Counted from the first letter of the stretch, positions 24,167 to 33,786 are shown. The stretch is DNA of 64,000 nucleotides from Pseudalkalibacillus sp052246725 (GCA_052246725.1 JBQQCL010000019.1), one strand, 5' to 3'. Notes: generated from the letters alone by a model not told the origin. Program-made: numbers and translations.

Positions 24167-26188
24167 ATGAGCGTAGGAAAACGATTATTTCAATACGCAT
24201 TAAGATATAAAAAGATGATCATCATAGCATTAGCGATGTTGACGATTGCTGTCAGTGCCGAACTGACAGGTCCGTTCATCGCAAAAAAGATGATTGATAA
24301 TCACATCCTCGGCATTGAAAAGCCGTGGATACATGTGGAAAACGCTGGTGAGGACACCGTCGAATACAAAGGAAATCATTATATTCGCACTGAGTATTTT
24401 GATGGTGATGCTTCTCAATATGAAGAAGTGCGGATTCTCCAAGTCAAGCGGGACTACTTCTTTATCAATGAACCGATTGAGTTTGACGGAAACCGTTCCG
24501 TTGATGGCAGCTCGATCACCATTGAAAAAGGTGAAGAGAAAGCAGTATACGAAGCAGAAGAATTATCGACTGATCAACTTTTGGCGTTTTACCGGCCGGA
24601 AGTGAAGTGGCTCATCTATTTGAGTGCATTCTATATGGGCTTACTGGTCGTATCAGCTATATTCACGTATTGGCAAAAATATATCCTGCAGAAGTCCGCG
24701 AACCGGATCATCCAGAACATGCGGACAGATGTATTCGGACAGATCCAGCGGCTACCGGTCAATTATTTTGATAATTTACCAGCGGGTAAGGTCGTTTCAA
24801 GAATCACGAATGATACAGAAGCGATCCGTGAGTTGTATGTCACGGTTTTAGCTCAGTTTTTTACAGGGATCATCTATATCCTCGGAATTCTGACGGCATT
24901 GTTCTTCCTTGATGCACGATTGGCGATGATCTGCTCTGTCATCATCCCGATCATGTTTGTCTGGATCATCATGTACCGCAAATATGCGTCGAACTATAAT
25001 CATCTCATCCGTCAGCGTTTGAGTGACTTGAATGCGATGATCAACGAATCGATCCAAGGGATGACGATCATACAAGCATTCCGTAGACAAAAGCAGACGA
25101 CCGATGAATTCGAAAAGATCAATGAAGAATACTTCACTTATCGGAACAAGCTGCTGAATCTTGATGCATTAATGTCTCATAACCTGGTCAACCTGCTTCG
25201 TAACGTTGCGTTCGTTACATTGATCTGGTATTTCGGCGGAGCCTCCCTGACCGCGACAACTGCTGTGTCCGTTGGAGTTCTATATGCATTCGTCGATTAT
25301 TTGAACCGCCTTTTCCAACCGATCACAGGAATCGTGACACAGCTTGCCAACCTGGAACAGGCACTTGTTTCAGGAGAGCGGGTCTTCCGACTACTTGATC
25401 GTGAAGGAGAAGACGTTTCAGATACGGAGATTTCCCGTTATAAAGGGAATGTTGTTTTTGACGATGTCACTTTCGCTTATAAAGAGGATGAAAATGTGTT
25501 GAAGAACATCTCCTTTGAAGCGGAACAAGGCCAGACCGTCGCTCTTGTCGGTCACACTGGCTCCGGAAAAAGTTCAATCATGAATCTCTTGTTCCGTTTT
25601 TACGATGTAGAACATGGGAAAATCATGATCGATGGCCAAGATATCCAAACGATGACAAGACAAGATCTTCGTAAGCATATGGGGATCGTATTACAGGATC
25701 CGTTCCTTTTTACAGGGACGATCGCATCCAATGTAAGCTTGGATGACCCGGCGATTACGAGAGAGACGGTAGAGAAAGCATTGCGTGATGTCGGGGCAGA
25801 GCCTTTCATCAAACAGCTTCCGAAAGGCTATGATGAACCCGTTATCGAAAAAGGAAGTACATTGTCAGCAGGTCAAAGACAGCTCATTTCCTTTGCGCGG
25901 GCGCTTGCGTATAACCCAGCGATTTTGATTTTGGATGAAGCAACGGCGAACATCGATACGGAAACTGAGGCAATCATCCAGGAAGCATTGGAAGTCCTGA
26001 AAAAAGGACGTACAACATTCATCATTGCTCACAGACTTTCTACGATTAAAAGCGCTGATCAGATCCTCGTACTTGATCGCGGCCGAATCGTCGAAAGAGG
26101 TTCACACGATGAACTGATGGAAGCGAAAGGCAAGTACTATCAAATGTATCAACTGCAGCAAGGGGCAAAAGAATCTCAAGCTGTTTGA
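24167..26188 (+). CDS. bmrD: heterodimeric multidrug ABC transporter subunit BmrD (YheH)
   Basis: 673 residues, equal to B. subtilis BmrD as I recall it. After the first helix an extra domain of about 95 residues (about 50-145, charged, with EYKGNHYIRTEY) is predicted outside the membrane, a known BmrD feature. The nucleotide-binding domain has Walker A GHTGSGKSS and a normal Walker B with Glu (LILDEATANID), but its signature is LSAGQ instead of LSGGQ. Thus BmrD supplies the catalytic site and the altered signature faces the degenerate site on BmrC. A terminator follows. Confidence 0.94.
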   Translation: MSVGKRLFQYALRYKKMIIIALAMLTIAVSAELTGPFIAKKMIDNHILGIEKPWIHVENAGEDTVEYKGNHYIRTEYFDGDASQYEEVRILQVKRDYFFINEPIEFDGNRSVDGSSITIEKGEEKAVYEAEELSTDQLLAFYRPEVKWLIYLSAFYMGLLVVSAIFTYWQKYILQKSANRIIQNMRTDVFGQIQRLPVNYFDNLPAGKVVSRITNDTEAIRELYVTVLAQFFTGIIYILGILTALFFLDARLAMICSVIIPIMFVWIIMYRKYASNYNHLIRQRLSDLNAMINESIQGMTIIQAFRRQKQTTDEFEKINEEYFTYRNKLLNLDALMSHNLVNLLRNVAFVTLIWYFGGASLTATTAVSVGVLYAFVDYLNRLFQPITGIVTQLANLEQALVSGERVFRLLDREGEDVSDTEISRYKGNVVFDDVTFAYKEDENVLKNISFEAEQGQTVALVGHTGSGKSSIMNLLFRFYDVEHGKIMIDGQDIQTMTRQDLRKHMGIVLQDPFLFTGTIASNVSLDDPAITRETVEKALRDVGAEPFIKQLPKGYDEPVIEKGSTLSAGQRQLISFARALAYNPAILILDEATANIDTETEAIIQEALEVLKKGRTTFIIAHRLSTIKSADQILVLDRGRIVERGSHDELMEAKGKYYQMYQLQQGAKESQAV

Positions 26189-26205
26189 AAAGAATAAACC
26201 AACGG

Positions 26206-26241
26206 AAGACCTCAGTATCAGTCAGATGCTGAGGTCTTTTT
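26206..26241 (+). terminator. terminator of bmrCD
   Basis: AAGACCTCAG and CTGAGGTCTT form a perfect 10-bp stem followed by TTTTTA. Confidence 0.85.
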
Positions 26242-26292
26242 AGTTGTGGGGCAAGAGAGTTGGTGCTGTAAACCTGCCATAGTAGCCTCTGT

Positions 26293-26333
26293 TTGGGACA
26301 GGAAGAGGAGAAACCAGCGCAAACCTGTCCCAA
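26293..26333. other. perfect 10-bp inverted repeat TTGGGACAGG / CCTGTCCCAA
   Basis: The arms are 21 bp apart (26293-26302 and 26324-26333) in the 280-bp gap between bmrD and the MFS gene. It has no T run, so it is not an obvious terminator. Its core GGGACAGG resembles intergenic palindromes common in Bacillus. The rest of the gap shows nothing else clear. Confidence 0.5.
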
Positions 26334-26469
26334 TAAAAAGCTAACAGGATAAACAAAAAAGGGGAACGAACTGTATGAAGCGAATTAAGTAAAGAGATTT
26401 CTCCAGACAAGAGTACATATATTCATAGTAAGGGGTTATTTGAAGAGGAAAGGACAAGGGGGGGTTAAG

Positions 26470-27747
26470 ATGAAGAAAAAAGAGATTTATTCGTGGACAA
26501 TGTATGATTGGGCGAACTCAGCTTTTGCCACGACCATCATGGCTGCGGTGCTGCCAATCTTCTATTATGATGTCGCTGCCAAAAATATCGACAAGACGAC
26601 CGCGACAGCCTACTGGGGATATTCACAATCAATCGCGGTCTTGATTGTTGCATTATTGGCACCGATTTTAGGGGCAATTGCAGATCACTCGAATTCTAAA
26701 ATGAAGTTTCTTCGATTTTTCGCTTATATGGGGATTCTTGCAAGTATTCTCCTCGCATTTGTAGGTGAAGGGGACTATATTCTGGCTTCAATCCTATTGA
26801 TTGCCGGGACGATTGGGTTTTCTGGTGGCAACGTGTTTTATGATGGTTTTTTGCCGGAAATTGCTTCTAAGGATGAGATCGATCGGGTCTCTGCCCGTGG
26901 TTACGCTTTCGGTTATATTGGCGGAGGACTCCTTCTCCTCATCAACCTGATGATGATCATGAATCCATCCTGGTTTTTCATTCCGAATACGCTGCTCGCT
27001 ACACAGATTTCCTTTGCCAGTGTGGGTGTTTGGTGGTTCATCTTTTCGATACCGATGTTCCGTAATATAAAAGAAGTGAAGCATGAACAGCCTCAGATAA
27101 AGGGAGCCTATGTCAAAATAGGTTTCAAACGGGTGTTGACGACCTTCAAGGAAATCAGACAGTTCAAGCAGCTGTTGTTATTCTTAGTCGCATTTTGGCT
27201 GTTCAACGACGGGATATCGACCATCATCAAAATGGCGACGATCTATGGTAGAGATATCGGTATCGGATCAAATGATCTAATCGCCGCCTTATTGATCACT
27301 CAGTTTGTCGGTATTCCTTTCGCTTTCCTTTTCGGGTACCTTGCGAAAAGACTACAAGCGAAGCGTGCGCTCTATATTGCGTTATGGACGTATGTGGTTA
27401 TTGTTCTCTTAGGATATTTCATGGAGACTGCAGCACACTTCTATGCGCTTGCTGTCATGGTCGGTTTTGTACAAGGAGGCGCACAGGCGTTAAGCAGGTC
27501 GATCTTCGGAAGCATGGTACCGGAGAATCGTCATGCGGAATTCTACGGATTTTACGGTATATCCGCAAAGTTTTCTGCGATCTTCGGACCATTTGTTTTC
27601 GGAATCGTTGGGCAGCTTACAGGGTCAACACGACTGGGTATCGTGTCGCTGATCATCTTCTTCCTCGTAGGAATCTTCATCCTCTCACGTGTGGATATCG
27701 ATAAAGGAAAAAAAGAAGCGGGTTATACATCAGATTTGACAATGTGA
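26470..27747 (+). CDS. UMF1/Atg22-type MFS transporter
   Basis: 425 residues from the ATG at 26470 after AAGGGGGGGTTAAG; an in-frame upstream start at 26440 has no site. About 11-12 hydrophobic helices. The family N-terminus is SWTMYDWANSAFATTI, with GAIADHSNSKMK between helices 2 and 3 and VQGGAQALSRSIFG in the second half. B. subtilis YxiO is of this type. Vacuolar relatives in fungi export amino acids; the bacterial substrate is unknown. It is convergent with the PLC-like gene. Confidence 0.88.
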   Translation: MKKKEIYSWTMYDWANSAFATTIMAAVLPIFYYDVAAKNIDKTTATAYWGYSQSIAVLIVALLAPILGAIADHSNSKMKFLRFFAYMGILASILLAFVGEGDYILASILLIAGTIGFSGGNVFYDGFLPEIASKDEIDRVSARGYAFGYIGGGLLLLINLMMIMNPSWFFIPNTLLATQISFASVGVWWFIFSIPMFRNIKEVKHEQPQIKGAYVKIGFKRVLTTFKEIRQFKQLLLFLVAFWLFNDGISTIIKMATIYGRDIGIGSNDLIAALLITQFVGIPFAFLFGYLAKRLQAKRALYIALWTYVVIVLLGYFMETAAHFYALAVMVGFVQGGAQALSRSIFGSMVPENRHAEFYGFYGISAKFSAIFGPFVFGIVGQLTGSTRLGIVSLIIFFLVGIFILSRVDIDKGKKEAGYTSDLTM

Positions 27748-27757
27748 ACAAAGGAAT

Positions 27758-27788
27758 GGGCTGCCTCTTTTGGAGACAGCCCTGTCTT
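27758..27788. terminator. terminator between the MFS and PLC-like genes
   Basis: GGGCTGCCTC and AGACAGCCC pair with one mismatch around TTTTGG; short T-rich tail. Confidence 0.6.
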
Positions 27789-28711
27789 TATAGAATCGGT
27801 TCGTAATGTTTGTTTTCGAGGCGCAAGGATAAGTCCTTGCCGACGTCATAGCAGACATTGCCAAGCTTTTCTTTCAACTTTTCATATTGCTCCATGTTGT
27901 CATCATACCAATACCCTTTTAGCAAAGTCAGAATTTCTGTTCCTTCATCTACTGCGCTTTCAAACAATTCCATGAATGATTCTTCATGATGCTCATCGGA
28001 TTGGGCAGGATGGTTCCATGGCGTTTTTGATTCATTCAAATAATCGACATCATCAACATTTTTTTGATAGGAGAAGGGATGGACCTTTTCTTTTAAAAGC
28101 TTGTTTTTCCAGCCTAGCGGGTCGTAGAGGACACGTAATGCTTTCTGCATATGTTGATAGGACTGTTGTACATATCCAGCTGGCATTTTTTCATGAAGTT
28201 CAGGGAAGGTGTCATTGATCTTTTCTTCAAGCATTTTTTCGATCGGCTCATGAAGCTTTTTTCCGATTGCCAGCTCTTTATACACTGGTGTGTTCCAGGT
28301 TTCGATGTTTTTGTGCTTTTTCATCATGAGTGTATCAATAATGATTTCAAGCTTTTGATGACGATTGCCTTTTGTACCGGATCGATAGTTTATGTATGGG
28401 TGTGTATTTCTGTCAAGGATATGGTGTGTAATGAAGCCTGTCGTAAATGCTGTCAATTTCTCGTCCTGAAGTTTTTCTTTCGTATGATCAATCAATTTCA
28501 AAAGGAAATCGCCGCAGTGTTCATGGTGGATCCGATCCCCGACTTCTGTGACAGGGGTTGCCTTCCAAGGCCAGAAATTATGATAGAAAAAAGGATCAGG
28601 TCCTTGTGTACCAAAGTTGAAGTATGGTTCTGTCTTTTCATTCAAATCGATGACTCCTGTACGCTTTAATACAACTTCCCCAAAGTATATGTGGGTCCAG
28701 ACATTCGGCAT
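27788..28711 (-). CDS. zinc-dependent phospholipase C-like hydrolase
   Basis: 307 residues from the ATG at 28709-28711 after AAAGGTGGCGATCGC; an upstream TTG would add 18 residues without a site. The start MPNVWTHIYFGEVV, then GTQGPDPFFYH, HHEHCGDF and TGFITHHILDRNTHPYI, gives the His/Asp ligand series of the Zn_dep_PLPC-like family. There is no signal peptide, so it is probably cytoplasmic. Function in Bacillus is unknown. It is divergent from the SDR gene with 83 bp between starts. Confidence 0.8.
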   Translation of the reverse strand: MPNVWTHIYFGEVVLKRTGVIDLNEKTEPYFNFGTQGPDPFFYHNFWPWKATPVTEVGDRIHHEHCGDFLLKLIDHTKEKLQDEKLTAFTTGFITHHILDRNTHPYINYRSGTKGNRHQKLEIIIDTLMMKKHKNIETWNTPVYKELAIGKKLHEPIEKMLEEKINDTFPELHEKMPAGYVQQSYQHMQKALRVLYDPLGWKNKLLKEKVHPFSYQKNVDDVDYLNESKTPWNHPAQSDEHHEESFMELFESAVDEGTEILTLLKGYWYDDNMEQYEKLKEKLGNVCYDVGKDLSLRLENKHYEPIL

Positions 28712-28794
28712 GCGATCGCCACCTTTATTTTTATCAGTTCTATCTGAATTATATCGGATATCCAAATTTATGAAAACGGTTGGAGGGAATTAAT

Positions 28795-29862
28795 GTGTCC
28801 AATGTTTACTTTTTTACAGGGTTCCCAGGATTTATTGCTACAAAGCTGATTGAGGAATTATCCATTCAAGATCCGGATGCTTCCTTTCTTCTGTTGGTTC
28901 ATGAATCACAGTTGGAAAAAGCTAAGGTGAGGATCGACATGTTCGAAAATCAGGAAAGATATTCAATATTGACCGGAGATATCACTGATGAAGGATTGGG
29001 ATTGGATCATTCTCTGAGCAGGGGAGACATCACGCATGTGTTTCATTTAGCTGCCATCTATGACCTGGCAGTTCCTGAATCGGTAGCTCAGCTTGTGAAT
29101 GTTTCAGGAACGAGGAATGTGCTTGAGTGGCTTTCGACGCTGAGTAATTTGAAAAGATTCGTCTATTTCAGTACCGCATATGTGTCAGGGACCCGCACCG
29201 GTACGGTGTACGAGCATGAGCTCATCAAGGGCCAGGCTTTTAAAAATCATTACGAGTCGACGAAGTTTGAGGCAGAAGTACTTGTCCAAGAACGAATGGC
29301 GAAGATTCCAACCACCATTATCCGACCTGGTATTGTTGTGGGGGATTCGAAGACTGGAGAGACGGTCAAATTTGATGGACCTTATTTCATCATGCGATTC
29401 CTCGATAAATTTGCGAAATTCCCAATTCCATACATCGGAAGGGGCGATGTGCCTGTCTGCCTGGTACCAGTTGATTTTATCGTCAGAGCGGTCTCTTTCT
29501 TGACACACATTGAAGCTGGGGAAGGGAAAACCTATCATTTGACCGATCCACATCCTTTTCCTGCAAGGGAATTGTATCAGGAAATCGTTCAACAATTGCT
29601 TGGAAAGAAGCCTTCCTGGGTTATTCCGACTTCTCTAGTCAGTGGATTTCTCTCTATACCAGCTTTTCGAAGATGGGTCCAGGTGGAAAGGGAAACCATG
29701 GATTATTTCTTATGCGAAACCTATTACGATGCTTCGAATACGGTTACTGACCTTCAAGGCTCAGGTATCATTTGTCCGACCTTCGATCAATATGCTGAAA
29801 CGATCATCCAGTATTATAAACAATCAAGAACCGACCCTGAAAAGGCGATATTGGTAAAATGA
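28795..29862 (+). CDS. extended SDR, NAD-dependent epimerase / male-sterility-type reductase
   Basis: 355 residues starting at a GTG (28795) seven bases after GGAGGG. The nucleotide loop is FFTGFPGFIATKLIEEL, the NAD-domain motif VFHLAAIYDL, then FVYFSTAYVSG and the catalytic YESTKFEAE with Tyr and Lys. The Gly motif and FLLLVHES resemble thioester-reductase-like NAD-binding-4 proteins, so an acyl or sugar carbonyl is a possible substrate. It stands alone and is followed by a family D repeat. Confidence 0.82.
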   Translation: MSNVYFFTGFPGFIATKLIEELSIQDPDASFLLLVHESQLEKAKVRIDMFENQERYSILTGDITDEGLGLDHSLSRGDITHVFHLAAIYDLAVPESVAQLVNVSGTRNVLEWLSTLSNLKRFVYFSTAYVSGTRTGTVYEHELIKGQAFKNHYESTKFEAEVLVQERMAKIPTTIIRPGIVVGDSKTGETVKFDGPYFIMRFLDKFAKFPIPYIGRGDVPVCLVPVDFIVRAVSFLTHIEAGEGKTYHLTDPHPFPARELYQEIVQQLLGKKPSWVIPTSLVSGFLSIPAFRRWVQVERETMDYFLCETYYDASNTVTDLQGSGIICPTFDQYAETIIQYYKQSRTDPEKAILVK

Positions 29863-29887
29863 AGAAACGCTTGTTTTCAAGGCTAAG

Positions 29888-29975
29888 GAAATATACTCGC
29901 TTTCCACAGGCGATCCGCAAACCTTCTCACTAGTTCCTCGTTGCGGGGTCTCGCCAGGCTCGCTTTCCTCTGGAT
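29888..29975. repeat. family D repeat, copy D1
   Basis: GGAAATATACTCGCTTTCCA continuing CAGGCGATCCGCAAACCTTC, then GGTCTCGCCAGGCTCGCTTTC. It matches the element at 35699-35860, with many substitutions. It lies in the 190-bp gap between the SDR gene and the convergent psd gene. Confidence 0.65.
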
Positions 29976-30054
29976 CAGTCATAATAATTATCACTTCGAC
30001 TAATAAATAAACACCGACCCGCTCCTATTTGAGGTATGAGGCCGATTTGATCAT

Positions 30055-30909
30055 TCAATTGATTTTCCGTTCCAGACGTTTCACTCGATAGCCGAGCGGT
30101 TGCCCCATTTTTACAGAAGAGCCAGGTTCTAATGAGGGATTGAGCGCAATCAGATTTTCTTCGAATAAAAGGATGACAGTTGATCCAAACTCAAAATGAC
30201 CTATTTCATCGCCTTTATCAACAGGAAGTAATGTTTCTAGTGTATTTTTCAATGGTTGCCCTTTGTGATGTTCTTCAACCTGATCCTTAAACGCCAGTTG
30301 CACGCTTCCGACAATCAAGGCGCCAATTTTTACGATGGCCAATTGACCTGTAGCACTATGGAGATACGTAGCAATCCGTTCATTTTTTGTGAAAATTCCC
30401 TTAACCGCATCAACCCCCAATTTATTTACTGGATAGAGGCGACCCGGTATGTAGGAATAGTCTGTAATAGAACCGTCAATCGGTGCGTGAATCCGATGGT
30501 AATCCTTTGGACTTAAATAAATGGTCATAAAGGAACCGTTACGGAATGCTCGTGCTTTGTTTTTATCGTTCAAAAGGCTTTCTACAGTATATGATGCACC
30601 TTTTGCCTGGATGAGTGTGCCGTTTTTGATCTCACCGACCTGGGTGACTGTACCATCTGCAGGACTTACTAATGTATCAATGTGTGCATCCACCGGTCGT
30701 GCTTGTGGTTTTAATGTTCTTTTGAAAAATTCGTTCAGGTTTTTATACTCATGAAGCGGCTTTTCAATCATGCTCATATCGATTTTATAGATTTTCGCAT
30801 ATGCCTTGATTGCAAATCTACTGAGCGAAGCCTTCATAAAAGAACCGATAAAGTAAGTGATGGCATGATGAGGTAAACAAAATAAAAGATATTTCAAAAC
30901 AATTTTCAT
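30055..30909 (-). CDS. psd: phosphatidylserine decarboxylase proenzyme
   Basis: 284 residues. The family LGST cleavage site, where the serine becomes the pyruvoyl group, appears as FEFGSTVILLF near residue 243. Upstream are LVSPADGTVTQVGEI and LSPKDYHRIHAPIDG with the conserved His. It makes phosphatidylethanolamine from phosphatidylserine at the membrane. In B. subtilis psd sits with pssA; that gene is not adjacent here. The start region MKIVLKYLLF has a TAGGAGAAAAA site upstream. Confidence 0.94.
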   Translation of the reverse strand: MKIVLKYLLFCLPHHAITYFIGSFMKASLSRFAIKAYAKIYKIDMSMIEKPLHEYKNLNEFFKRTLKPQARPVDAHIDTLVSPADGTVTQVGEIKNGTLIQAKGASYTVESLLNDKNKARAFRNGSFMTIYLSPKDYHRIHAPIDGSITDYSYIPGRLYPVNKLGVDAVKGIFTKNERIATYLHSATGQLAIVKIGALIVGSVQLAFKDQVEEHHKGQPLKNTLETLLPVDKGDEIGHFEFGSTVILLFEENLIALNPSLEPGSSVKMGQPLGYRVKRLERKIN

Positions 30910-30983
30910 TTTTTTCTCCTAAAAATGATACTTATAATTCCAATTGATTTAGAACAGGTTTAGTATTCGCGTGAAAAGGGTTT

Positions 30984-31088
30984 ATGAACAATACCAATAT
31001 TATACTTCCTAATGACAAGCGTGTTAATAAAAAAATGAAGAAAAAACAAATCGATTTACAATTATGGGAAGACTATTTTAATAAATAG
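30984..31088 (+). CDS. possible small protein (34 aa)
   Basis: ATG after AAAAGGGTTT; the product opens MNNTNIILPNDKRVNKK and ends QIDLQLWEDYFNK, basic then acidic/aromatic. It lies between psd and the potassium transporter gene, and a weak hairpin (ATAGGG/CCCTAT) follows. No family recognised; could be chance, though amino acid use looks protein-like. Confidence 0.35.
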   Translation: MNNTNIILPNDKRVNKKMKKKQIDLQLWEDYFNK

Positions 31089-31157
31089 GGTTTTCATAGC
31101 CCTATAAATTAGGTACGATAGATGCGTTATATATGGCACAGTAAAAGGTTGTTGAAA

Positions 31158-32507
31158 ATGAAAAGAAACCCAAGACTACGTAAAATACGTTTAACTTCCG
31201 TACAAATGATCATATTGTTCTATCTAGGTGCAGTAGTTCTGGCAACCTCGCTGCTTAGTCTGCCATTCGCTCATCGTGGTGGGATGGAATGGTCTTTCAT
31301 AGATGCTCTATTCACCGCGGTTAGTGCCATCAGTGTTACAGGATTGACTGTTGTCAATACAGCAGAAACCTTCAATGAATTCGGTTATTTCATTTTGGCT
31401 TTTGTCTTGCAATTCGGTGGAATCGGAATCATGACCCTGGGTACATTCATCTGGCTTTTGGTTGGTAAGCGTATTACATTGAAGGAACGCCAACTGATCA
31501 TGGCTGACCAAAACCTCTCGACCCTTCAAGGTCTTGTCAGGATCATGAAGCAGATTCTGTTTCTGATTCTTATCATTGAGTCAATTGGGACATTGATTTT
31601 AGGTGTCTATTTCATAAATTATTTTGATACATGGCAACAATCATTTATGCAAGGATTCTTTGCTGCGGTCAGTGCGACCACAAATGGAGGGTTTGATATC
31701 ACTGGACAATCCTTGACTCCATTTGCAGATGACTACTTTGTTCAGTTCATCAACATTTTGCTGATGATATTAGGAGCGATCGGATTCCCGGTACTCCTTG
31801 AGGTTAAAGAATATCTGATCTCAAAAAACGGGAGATATCAATTTTCCCTCTTTACAAAGCTCACAACTGTCACTTTTTTGTTTTTAGTTGTGGCAGGGAC
31901 TTTATTTATCATTTTACTAGAACATGATTTATTTTATGAAGATAAGTCCTGGCATCAAGCTCTGTTTTATTCCTTATTCCAATCTGTTACGACGAGAAGC
32001 GGCGGTTTATCAACAATGGACATGAATTTGTTTTCAGAGCCGACTCAGTTGTTTCTATCGGCATTGATGTTCATTGGTGCTTCCCCAAGTTCTGTAGGGG
32101 GAGGTATCCGAACCACGACATTTGTGATTGTCATTTTAGCGATCCTATCGTTTGCAAAAGGAAATCAGACAATTAAAGTCTTCCGACGTGAACTGTTAAT
32201 GGAAGATGTCCATAAAGCATTCGTTGTACTTAGTGTTGCTGTCATGATGTTTGTTACTGCAGTACTCTTATTAATGTATAGCGAATCTGCACCAATGATC
32301 CCGATTGTATTTGAAGTTGCATCTGCCTTCGGTACATGCGGCTTATCGATGGGGCTGACACCAGAGTTGAGCTCATTTGGCAAAATCATTGTCATCTTAT
32401 TGATGTTCATTGGTCGTGTAGGAATTCTCTCTTTCTTGTTCATTATACGAGGTAAAATTGTAAAAGAAACCTATCATTATCCGAAAGAACATGTTATCAT
32501 CGGTTAA
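31158..32507 (+). CDS. ktrD: Ktr/Trk-type potassium uptake membrane subunit
   Basis: 449 residues from the ATG at 31158 with AAAGG about ten bases upstream; an ATG at 31122 in frame is an alternative. The four pore loops of the KtrB/TrkH fold carry the filter glycines in SVTGLT, TTNGGF, TTRSGG and GTCGLS, each between two helices. It takes up potassium, and sodium-coupled transport is typical. The regulatory subunit gene (ktrC) is not adjacent, which matches KtrD of B. subtilis rather than the ktrAB operon; the KtrB/KtrD choice is inferred from this and from length. Confidence 0.85.
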   Translation: MKRNPRLRKIRLTSVQMIILFYLGAVVLATSLLSLPFAHRGGMEWSFIDALFTAVSAISVTGLTVVNTAETFNEFGYFILAFVLQFGGIGIMTLGTFIWLLVGKRITLKERQLIMADQNLSTLQGLVRIMKQILFLILIIESIGTLILGVYFINYFDTWQQSFMQGFFAAVSATTNGGFDITGQSLTPFADDYFVQFINILLMILGAIGFPVLLEVKEYLISKNGRYQFSLFTKLTTVTFLFLVVAGTLFIILLEHDLFYEDKSWHQALFYSLFQSVTTRSGGLSTMDMNLFSEPTQLFLSALMFIGASPSSVGGGIRTTTFVIVILAILSFAKGNQTIKVFRRELLMEDVHKAFVVLSVAVMMFVTAVLLLMYSESAPMIPIVFEVASAFGTCGLSMGLTPELSSFGKIIVILLMFIGRVGILSFLFIIRGKIVKETYHYPKEHVIIG

Positions 32508-32508
32508 A

Positions 32509-32541
32509 TCGATCAGGCGAAGCCTGGTCGTTTTTTTTTTG
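32509..32541 (+). terminator. terminator of the potassium transporter gene
   Basis: CGATCAGGC and GCCTGGTCG pair across GAA and are followed by ten T residues. Confidence 0.88.
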
Positions 32542-32546
32542 CACAA

Positions 32547-33010
32547 GGTTGTTTTCGCAAATTTTGTTGCTCTTGCACTTAAAGAAAGTATAAAATACTT
32601 TCTTCAGTATAAGGGCAACTAAGGCTCGACCTACAAAAGACATGGTCTCGCCAAGTTTTCTTTAAAAGTCGTTGATTTTTGCTCCAGGATGCTCGCTTTC
32701 CGCGGGGCGTGCGGTGAGCCCACTCGTCCCCCTTGCAACCTCAGGAGACTCCTTTTCAAGGAAGCATTTGTGCTCCTGCATCTACAAGAAAGTCCTGTCG
32801 AAGCGAGCTTCCTCGTCGCATGCCTTGCGAGGAGATTATTCAGGTAGTAGGCACGCTGATCCCGCAGGACAAGGAAAGCTTCGGCAGCGTTTCATCGCAC
32901 GAAGAAAATGCGATTTTCATTTTCGAGGAGTCTCGCACCTTGCTCTCCAATCAACTTGCACAAGGTAAGTTTTTAAAAATGAAAAAGCAACAATTCTTTA
33001 GAAAAGAGCC
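32547..33010 (+). mobile_element. family B element B3, longest complete copy, with nested inserts
   Basis: 464 bp from GGTTGTTTTCGCAAATTTTG to TTCTTTAGAAAAGAGCC. It holds family A copy A5 (32576-32664), a block with TCCTGCATCTACAAGAAAGT and AGGTAGTAGGCACGCTGATC shared with B6, and the CTTCGGCAGCG hairpin module. Short open frames across it follow the repeat and are not genes. Confidence 0.88.
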
Positions 33011-33135
33011 TTGCACAAAAAAAACCTATGCAATGGATTACCTTTGCCAAGTTTTCTTTAGATGCATCCCTAATCATCAGGTTTATTTTAATACTGATAT
33101 GTCTATAGCTGTAATAATTTCCAATCGAAATATAT

Positions 33136-33164
33136 GAATAAGGCATTCTCAATAACGCAAACTA
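33136..33164 (+). promoter_or_regulatory. candidate sigma-G promoter of the SASP gene
   Basis: GAATA (33136-33140), 17 bp, then CAAACTA (33158-33164), one mismatch from the forespore sigma-G -10 consensus CATNNTA. Alpha/beta SASP genes are sigma-G dependent. Confidence 0.55.
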
Positions 33165-33190
33165 TGTGTACCAAGGAGGAGGTGAGATAC

Positions 33191-33388
33191 ATGGCTCAAA
33201 ACAACAACCGTAACCAATTGGTAGTACCAGGTGCTCAAGCAGCTTTAGACCAAATGAAGACTGAAATCGCTTCTGAATTTGGTGTGCAACTTGGACCAGA
33301 CACAACTTCTCGTGCTAACGGATCTGTAGGTGGAGAAATCACTAAGCGTCTTGTTCAACAAGCTCAATCACAAATGGGTGGAAGATAA
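33191..33388 (+). CDS. alpha/beta-type small acid-soluble spore protein
   Basis: 65 residues after AAGGAGGTGAGATAC. The family blocks are LVVPGAQAALDQMKTEIASE with the GPR protease site in TEIASEFGV, and DTTSRANGSVGGEITKRLV. Such proteins coat spore DNA and protect it from UV and heat, and are degraded at germination. A candidate sigma-G promoter precedes it and a strong terminator follows. The exact SspA-D orthologue cannot be told from sequence alone. Confidence 0.95.
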   Translation: MAQNNNRNQLVVPGAQAALDQMKTEIASEFGVQLGPDTTSRANGSVGGEITKRLVQQAQSQMGGR

Positions 33389-33407
33389 CATTAAAACTAT
33401 GGCTTCC

Positions 33408-33437
33408 GAAGGGGTGGAGAAATCCATCCCTTCTTTC
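33408..33437 (+). terminator. terminator of the SASP gene
   Basis: GAAGGGGTGGA and TCCATCCCTTC pair across GAAA and are followed by TTTCC. Confidence 0.8.
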
Positions 33438-33481
33438 CACATTTTCATATAAAAGAAATAACCATTAAAGGAGTAGGTTTC

Positions 33482-33742
33482 ATGTCGATGTGCCCTGTAT
33501 GTAACCAACTGAGTGATACACAATACCGTTGTCCTTCATGTTTAGGGTTGATGCAGGATAATGGAAGAGTAATGGACTATTACGATGACTACAGTCCGTA
33601 TTTCGATATCGATTCGTTGAAAATGGAAGATGGCTATCCAGAGGATGAACAGGAAAAACAATGTCCACATGTTTTCCACTGTACACAATGTGCTGCAGAT
33701 AACGTCTTGTTGATCCATGAATGGAGAGCTGAATGTAACTAA
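33482..33742 (+). CDS. small cysteine-rich zinc-ribbon-like protein (86 aa)
   Basis: The ATG follows AAGGAGTAGGTTTC. Three CxxC pairs are visible: CPVCNQ at residues 4-7, CPSC at 17-20 and CTQC, plus a lone Cys near each end, with an acidic Asp/Tyr-rich middle (DYYDDYSPYFDIDS). This looks like two small zinc knuckles joined by an acidic linker. The family is not recognised. It lies downstream of the SASP terminator and converges on the amino acid transporter. Confidence 0.75.
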   Translation: MSMCPVCNQLSDTQYRCPSCLGLMQDNGRVMDYYDDYSPYFDIDSLKMEDGYPEDEQEKQCPHVFHCTQCAADNVLLIHEWRAECN

Positions 33743-33743
33743 A

Positions 33744-33775
33744 AAGAGCAACAGCTCGAATGGCTATTGCTCTTA
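33744..33775. terminator. bidirectional terminator
   Basis: AAGAGCAACAGC and GGCTATTGCTCTT pair with a wobble; A and T runs on the two sides serve the small zinc gene and the convergent permease gene. Confidence 0.8.
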
Positions 33776-33786
33776 ACGGCATCAGC

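Noticed and set aside
32672..33137. Open frames of about 100-134 codons on the plus strand
   Set aside because: They run through repetitive family B sequence, have no ribosome binding site, and the same translated words recur in B4 and B6.
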